Source: Burkholderiales bacterium UBA954 (GTDB taxonomy: Bacteria > Pseudomonadota > Gammaproteobacteria > Burkholderiales > Burkholderiaceae_A). From it: DNA of 19,746 bases. The position numbers were made by a program, and so were the translations under genes. The stretch covers positions 1-19,746 of the forward strand of contig DBCQ01000001.1 in NCBI GenBank assembly GCA_002293155.1, written 5' to 3'. A model generated the notes under the pieces. That model ran no database searches and was not told where the DNA came from. It worked only from the letters and a program-made list of their open reading frames with translations. The number at the start of each line of letters is the position of its first letter. The stretch's first letter is position 1. Shown piece after piece: positions 15,669-19,746 of the stretch.

Positions 15669-16317
15669 CCGAGCTCTCACGGTGCGTTAGCACCTTGTCG
15701 ACGATGCCATACTGTAGCGCATCTTCGGCCGACATAAAGTTATCCCGGTCGGTATCCCTTGAAATCGTCTCCAGCGACTGCCCAGTGCGCTCAGACAAAA
15801 TCTTATTTAGCTTGTCCCGTAACGCGAGTATTTCTTTGGCATGGATCTCAATATCCGAGGCCTGGCCCTGAACACCGCCAAGGGGCTGATGGATCATGAC
15901 CCGGCTATTGGGCAGGCTAAATCGCTTGCCCTTAGCACCAGCGGCCAACAGAAACGCGCCCATACTCGCGGCCATTCCCACACAGAGTGTGCTGACATCG
16001 GGCTTTATAAATTGCATCGTATCGAAAATTGCGAGCCCGGCAGAAACCGAACCACCCGGCGAATTAATGTAGAGCGAGATATCCTTGTCTGGGTTTTCTG
16101 ACTCTAGGAACAGCATCTGCGCAATCACAAGGTTCGCCGTCTGATCATTCACGGGGCCCACCATGAATACAACGCGCTCGCGCAAGAGCCGGGAATAGAT
16201 ATCGTAGGCACGCTCGCCACGGCCTGACTGCTCAATCACCATTGGCACAAGCCCGAGACCCTGCGGAGCATTCCCCGCGCCAATTCGCTGCAAATCTATT
16301 TGATCAAACTGCGCCAT
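15661..16317 (-). CDS. clpP: ATP-dependent Clp protease proteolytic subunit ClpP
   Basis: This 218-residue serine protease forms the double-heptamer chamber that degrades substrates delivered by ClpX. The catalytic triad is complete: Ser118 ([11 protein letters not shown]), His143 (MIHQPLGG) and Asp192 (DTDRDNF), with spacings of 25 and 49 identical to E. coli ClpP. A short N-terminal propeptide is expected, with mature processing just before LVPMVIEQ. An AAGGA Shine-Dalgarno precedes the ATG. It lies 13 nt after tig and overlaps clpX by 8 nt, so tig-clpP-clpX is a likely operon. Confidence 0.98.
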   Translation of the reverse strand: MAQFDQIDLQRIGAGNAPQGLGLVPMVIEQSGRGERAYDIYSRLLRERVVFMVGPVNDQTANLVIAQMLFLESENPDKDISLYINSPGGSVSAGLAIFDTMQFIKPDVSTLCVGMAASMGAFLLAAGAKGKRFSLPNSRVMIHQPLGGVQGQASDIEIHAKEILALRDKLNKILSERTGQSLETISRDTDRDNFMSAEDALQYGIVDKVLTHRESSDG

Positions 16318-16330
16318 CGTTTTTCCTTTT

Positions 16331-17671
16331 TTATGACTGAGCAGATTCGGCCATCAGGCCCTCAACGCTCACACTCTGGTCACTGATTTTGGCGCTGGCC
16401 AGAGCCCAGCTCACCACGTTATCCTCAATGACCATCGCCTCCGCCTCAGCGCGCTGCTTTTGCTGGGTCATGAACCAGTTCACAAAGGCCTCTGGCTTTT
16501 CATAGGCCGACGCCATGTCTTGCACAAAGGCCTTGAGCTGTGCCTCAGTCGCATGCAAATTCTGCGCCTTGACGATCTCGCCCACGAGCAGGCCGAGCTT
16601 GACCCGCTTTGAGGCCTGCTCTGCGAATAAATCAGCAGGGATCGGAACATCCTTCACATTCATACCGCGAGCGGCCATATCCTGCCGCGTTGATTCGGCA
16701 AGCCGCTGGGACTCGCCCTCAACCAGAGATTTTGGAATCTCGAAATTTGCCCACTGGCTGAGCGCATCCATGACCGCAGTTTTTGTTTTGGCTTTGCAGC
16801 GATTGGCCACCTCGCGGGCCAGATTTTTTCGCACGTCTTCCTTGAGCTGTCCGATATCACCGGACACAATCCCCATTGATTTGGCGAACTCCTCATCGAG
16901 CGCGGGCACCTTTGGGGCGCTGACGTTGCGGATCTTAATGGTGAACATGGCGAGCTTTCCTGCCACATCTTTGCCGTGGTAATCGTCGGGGAATTTCATG
17001 GGAAAGGTCTTGGTCTCGTCAGCCTTCATGCCGACGGCCGCCTCATCGAACTCTTTGAGCATAGAGCCATCACCAAGCACAAAGGCGTAGTTCTCAGAGC
17101 TGCCACCCGTAAAGGGAACCCCATCGATCTCGCCTTTGAAATCAAGGTTGACACGATCACCCTTCTGCGAAGCCCGGTCCACTGAATCGAAACTCGTCCG
17201 CTGCTTACGCAGGGTATCCAAGGTACGCTCCACATCGGCCTCGGTGATCTCGCATATCGTTTTTTTAATCTCGACCCCATCAAGACTAGGGCAGGTAATC
17301 TCGGGATAGACCTCGACTACGGCCTCAAACCTAAGCGTTGTATCGCTCGCGTTCTCACTGACCACTGGCTCGATTGCGGGAGGACCCGCAACCCGAAGTT
17401 TCTGCTCATTGACGGCAGTGCTATAGGCCCTACTCACGACATCGCCCATGGCCTCAGACTGCGCCTGTGCCCCGTAGGTCTGAGAGACCACCCTCATGGG
17501 AACCTTGCCCGGACGAAAGCCGGCCATCTTGACGGTTTTACTTAACCGTAAAAGCCGCTTCTGAGCCTCCTGCTCGATCTCGGCCACGGTGACCGAGAGC
17601 TGAATACGCCGCTCAAGGCCGCTGGCAGGAGCGTTGGTTGCCGACGTGGGTGTTACTGATGTTGAAGTCAT
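16331..17671 (-). CDS. tig: Trigger factor (ribosome-associated chaperone and prolyl isomerase)
   Basis: This 446-residue protein has the three trigger-factor domains. The N-terminal ribosome-binding domain carries the signature GFRPGKVP at 51-58, which contacts ribosomal protein L23. The FKBP-type isomerase domain runs about 165-250 ([36 protein letters not shown]). A helical C-terminal cradle fills the rest. It shields nascent chains at the tunnel exit. The N-terminus has about 16 extra Ser/Thr/Ala-rich residues ([17 protein letters not shown]) before the usual start of the domain. It follows tRNA-Leu by 75 nt and precedes clpP by 13 nt. I could not identify a convincing promoter in the gap, so it may be read from upstream of the tRNA. 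Confidence 0.97.
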   Translation of the reverse strand: MTSTSVTPTSATNAPASGLERRIQLSVTVAEIEQEAQKRLLRLSKTVKMAGFRPGKVPMRVVSQTYGAQAQSEAMGDVVSRAYSTAVNEQKLRVAGPPAIEPVVSENASDTTLRFEAVVEVYPEITCPSLDGVEIKKTICEITEADVERTLDTLRKQRTSFDSVDRASQKGDRVNLDFKGEIDGVPFTGGSSENYAFVLGDGSMLKEFDEAAVGMKADETKTFPMKFPDDYHGKDVAGKLAMFTIKIRNVSAPKVPALDEEFAKSMGIVSGDIGQLKEDVRKNLAREVANRCKAKTKTAVMDALSQWANFEIPKSLVEGESQRLAESTRQDMAARGMNVKDVPIPADLFAEQASKRVKLGLLVGEIVKAQNLHATEAQLKAFVQDMASAYEKPEAFVNWFMTQQKQRAEAEAMVIEDNVVSWALASAKISDQSVSVEGLMAESAQS

Positions 17672-17746
17672 AGGAACAAAGGTTCTAAATTAAGACAAGC
17701 CAAATGGCCTGTGGTTGAAACAAAAACAAAGGGACAGTGGTTCGTT

Positions 17747-17831
17747 TGGTGCGAAGGGCGGGACTCGAACCCGCACACCTTGCGGCGTCAGGACCTAAAC
17801 CTGGTGCGTCTACCAATTTCGCCACCTTCGC
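17747..17831 (-). tRNA. tRNA-Leu (anticodon TAG)
   Basis: This 85-nt class II tRNA has acceptor GCGAAGG pairing with CCTTCGC, discriminator A and encoded CCA. The D-arm is GGCGAAATTGGTAGACGC, the anticodon loop TTTAGGT reads TAG, the variable arm is CGCCGCAAGGTG, and the T-arm is TGCGGGTTCGAGTCCCGC. The anticodon stem is CCAGG against CCTGA, so the outermost pair (27-43) is a C-A mismatch where E. coli tRNA-Leu(UAG) has C-G. All other helices are intact, so it is probably functional. Confidence 0.95.
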
Positions 17832-17900
17832 CCGATGCGATTGACCCGCAACCGAACTCTCTACCCGACGCTAAACCGCCATTGTACTTAGAATCCTGAC

Positions 17901-18785
17901 ATGGACTCGGCACATCTTGGCAGGGCATTTCATGGCGGCGAACACTACGAGAACTTCCCCGTAGGCTCGTGGCTAGTTCCGAAGCCCATGCGAGGCCCGG
18001 TGCTGGCCCTCTATCGGTTTGCCAGAACAGGTGATGACATCGCTGATGAGGGCGCGGCCCCCCGTCACGAACGCCATCATGGGCTGGGCATGCTGCGGGC
18101 AGGCCTGGAGTCCCCTCCTCAGCCCGGACTGCCAGGCGAGCCCAATCCCAAGCCCCCCTTACCCCCAAATGATGCGCGGTTATGGCGTATTGGTCAGAGC
18201 CTGGGTGCGGCCTTAGATGAGAGGGCACTTTCAGCCTCGCCCGCTCATGATTTATTAGACGCCTTTGCGCAGGACGTTGATCACACCCCCATGCAGTCCG
18301 AGCACGACGTGCTCGATTACTGTGCCCGATCGGCAAATCCGGTCGGTCGTCTTGTTCTAGGGTTTGCAGGGCTGCCAGATGACCCCTCCAAACACCAAGA
18401 AATGCTGCAGGCATCGGATGCGATTTGTACAGGTCTACAACTCGCCAACTTTGCACAAGATATGGGCCAGGATCAGGCCCGGGGCCGTCACTACGCGCCC
18501 CATGCGTGGCGCTCAGAGGCTCAGGATCCCGACGATTTGGTGTCGCGGATGGCCCAGTGGGCTAGGCACCACCTCAACGCGGGCGTTGCCCTCCCCGCAC
18601 TCATCAGGAAGAGTTCGGTTGTCGGCCGGTGGCGTCTTGCGATGGAGATCGCACTCACCATAGAGGGCGGCCTTGAAATCTCACGCCGAGTCTTGGCTGA
18701 TCCGACGCGCGTCTGGCACGCATCGCCAAGGATTTCATCCGTGCTGTTGCCAGTGTTACTGTTGCGGGCGTTTAAACGTATCTAA
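17901..18785 (+). CDS. hpnC: HpnC, hydroxysqualene synthase (squalene/phytoene synthase family)
   Basis: This 294-residue protein belongs to the family that condenses two farnesyl diphosphates. In the HpnCDE route, HpnD makes presqualene diphosphate, HpnC converts it to hydroxysqualene, and HpnE reduces that to squalene. HpnC hallmarks are HYENFPVGSWLVP near the start, the first acidic motif GDDIADE (Asp45, Asp46, Asp49), SANPVGRLVL, and the second motif LANFAQDMGQDQARGRHYAP (Asp187, Asp191). A proline-rich insertion sits at about residues 72-89. An in-frame TAG lies 12 nt before the ATG, so this is the only sensible start, and no Shine-Dalgarno is visible. The HpnC versus HpnD assignment follows motif differences and gene order. 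Its stop forms TAATG with a mini-ORF leading into hpnD. Confidence 0.92.
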   Translation: MDSAHLGRAFHGGEHYENFPVGSWLVPKPMRGPVLALYRFARTGDDIADEGAAPRHERHHGLGMLRAGLESPPQPGLPGEPNPKPPLPPNDARLWRIGQSLGAALDERALSASPAHDLLDAFAQDVDHTPMQSEHDVLDYCARSANPVGRLVLGFAGLPDDPSKHQEMLQASDAICTGLQLANFAQDMGQDQARGRHYAPHAWRSEAQDPDDLVSRMAQWARHHLNAGVALPALIRKSSVVGRWRLAMEIALTIEGGLEISRRVLADPTRVWHASPRISSVLLPVLLLRAFKRI

Positions 18786-18814
18786 TGCACCGAAGAAGAG
18801 ACCCTCTGCGTTGA
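18785..18814 (+). other. Nine-codon mini-ORF between hpnC and hpnD
   Basis: The ATG at 18785 overlaps the hpnC stop (TAATG) and opens a 9-codon frame, MHRRRDPLR, ending in a TGA that overlaps the apparent TTG start of hpnD (TTGA). It could be a translational relay, or the residue of an upstream hpnD start. The sequence is seen directly; a function is only inferred. Confidence 0.35.
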
Positions 18815-19653
18815 CCCCAGATCAATACTGCGAATCAAAAGTTGCCCAGAGCGGCTCGAACCTGACCGCCGCTTTTAAGATTCTGCCTGCCCCCAGTCGG
18901 GCAGCCATTACTGCCCTCTATGCGTTTTGCCGAGAGGTTGATGATGTTGTCGATGAATGCACCGAACCCCAGCTTGCGGCAATCAAACTGAGCTGGTGGA
19001 AGACGGAGCTCGATCGATTGTTTGAAGGAACTCCGAACCATCCCGTCACCAAGGCGCTTCTTCCCCGACTCGCAACCTACGGCCTGCCCCGCGAACACTT
19101 CAGCGAAGTCATTGCCGGTGTTGAGATGGATCTCTATCAGAATCGTTATGCAAGCTGGGCAGACCTTGACCTCTACTGCGACAGGGTGGCCGGTGCGGTG
19201 GGGCTGTTATCAGCACGAATCTTCGGCACTGCCTCCGATGAAACCCTGCGCTATGCAAAGCTCTTAGGCCGGGCACTTCAATACACCAATATCATCCGCG
19301 ATGTTGGTGATGATGCTCGAAAAGGCCGAATCTATCTTCCCGCTGACGCTATGACAGCCCATGCTGTTGAGAGCACAAGCCTCTTGCGATTTGAATATAG
19401 CCAACCCTTATCGGCGCTCTTAAGCGACATGGCGGGCCGCGCGCATTGCCTCTACGATGAGGCGATCGCCGTCTTGCCGCGCAATGAGCGGGTTGCGCAA
19501 CGGCCGGGCTTAATTATGGCCACGATCTATCGCGAATTACTTCGCCTGCTGGAAGCCGAATCATTTCAGGTCTTGCACCAGCGCATCTCGGTTGCTCCCG
19601 CGCGAAAGCTCTGGCTCGCCTGGCGTGCGTCAATGGGAATGATGCCGACCTAA
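18811..19653 (+). CDS. hpnD: HpnD, presqualene diphosphate synthase
   Basis: This 280-residue trans-isoprenyl diphosphate synthase condenses two farnesyl diphosphates to presqualene diphosphate. The family motifs are strong: YAFCREVDDVVDE (Asp44, Asp45, Asp48), LAAIKLSWWKTEL, and YTNIIRDVGDDARKGRIYLP (Asp164, Asp167, Asp168). I start it at TTG 18811, giving MTPDQYCESK, because HpnD proteins normally begin near TPDEYC. No ATG or GTG lies in frame nearby; the upstream in-frame ATG at 18673 is deep inside hpnC and would add 46 implausible Cys-rich residues. AAGAAGAG lies about 10 nt before the TTG. Its 3' end overlaps the opposing hpnE end by 24 nt. A role in hopanoid or carotenoid supply depends on genes outside the window. 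Confidence 0.93.
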   Translation: MTPDQYCESKVAQSGSNLTAAFKILPAPSRAAITALYAFCREVDDVVDECTEPQLAAIKLSWWKTELDRLFEGTPNHPVTKALLPRLATYGLPREHFSEVIAGVEMDLYQNRYASWADLDLYCDRVAGAVGLLSARIFGTASDETLRYAKLLGRALQYTNIIRDVGDDARKGRIYLPADAMTAHAVESTSLLRFEYSQPLSALLSDMAGRAHCLYDEAIAVLPRNERVAQRPGLIMATIYRELLRLLEAESFQVLHQRISVAPARKLWLAWRASMGMMPT

Positions 19654-19746
19654 GATCTGCAAGGCTGTGCGACACCCTGAGCGGACGGCGCTTTCAATTG
19701 TGGCAGGGTAGCCCGGCTCTAAATCGTCGGCACAGCGATAAATTCC
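19630..19746 (-). CDS. hpnE: HpnE, squalene-forming FAD-dependent amine oxidase, C-terminal end only
   Basis: The last 38 codons of a minus-strand gene enter from the window edge and end at a TGA at 19630. The peptide contains LEPGYPATIESAVRSG, which matches the C-terminal FAD-contacting stretch of the HpnE/phytoene-desaturase-like family (typically GD-x-x-x-x-GYPATxExAVRSG). Upstream of it the usual A-G-D appears here as A-D-D. HpnE reduces hydroxysqualene to squalene, completing the HpnC/HpnD pathway, so the neighbours support the call. It is convergent with hpnD and overlaps it by 24 nt. Only a short piece is visible, so the subfamily is judged partly from context. Confidence 0.78.
   Translation of the reverse strand, partial: GIYRCADDLEPGYPATIESAVRSGCRTALQILGRHHSH

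Noticed and set aside
17788..18456. 222-codon minus-strand frame opposite hpnC and running into tRNA-Leu
   Set aside because: It overlaps a clear tRNA and a clear hpnC with family motifs; the translation is Arg/His/Pro-rich shadow sequence.
1..19746. A previously undescribed multi-gene system such as defence, mobile or biosynthetic island
   Set aside because: Every substantial gene belongs to a well-known family in an expected betaproteobacterial context. No integrase, transposase, phage, toxin-antitoxin or orphan cluster is visible, and composition looks even across the window.

Overview
The window is a gene-dense piece of a proteobacterial chromosome, most likely a betaproteobacterium of the Burkholderiales. 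The clearest sign is the minus-strand order tRNA-Leu, tig, clpP, clpX, lon, hupB, tRNA-Val, tRNA-Asp, ppiD, which is typical of that group. The smc-zipA pair and the dapD/dapE/prmB cluster agree with this. Genes are tightly packed, with 4- and 8-nt start/stop overlaps and two tail-to-tail overlaps of 37 and 24 nt. No mobile element, phage gene, CRISPR array or defence gene is visible.

Layout: (1) 1-3930, minus strand: smc followed by the N-terminal part of zipA, cut by the window edge. (2) 3931-4139: a divergent intergenic region with overlapping -10 boxes facing smc and queF. (3) 4140-9557, plus strand: a likely operon of queF, dapD, a YffB/Spx-type ArsC-fold protein, dapE, prmB, a Nu-class glutathione transferase and mnmH. 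It mixes lysine/diaminopimelate synthesis with RNA modification: queF and mnmH both act toward modification of tRNA wobble position 34, and prmB methylates ribosomal protein L3. (4) 9521-17831, minus strand: a protein quality-control block. Trigger factor handles folding, ClpXP and Lon handle degradation, HU binds DNA, and PpiD is a periplasmic chaperone; three tRNAs are interspersed. (5) 17901-19746: hpnC and hpnD on plus and the C-terminal end of hpnE on minus, the three-gene route from farnesyl diphosphate to squalene, usually feeding hopanoids.

Most of this is ordinary conserved chromosome and I found no convincing new multi-gene system. The points most worth a second look are: a PpiD that appears to have lost its whole parvulin domain and carries a 7-residue tandem repeat; a hupB terminator lying inside the apparent promoter of the downstream tRNA-ppiD transcript; a candidate heat-shock (RpoH-type) promoter between clpX and lon; a 9-codon mini-ORF linking hpnC to a TTG-initiated hpnD; and an hpnE inverted relative to hpnCD.
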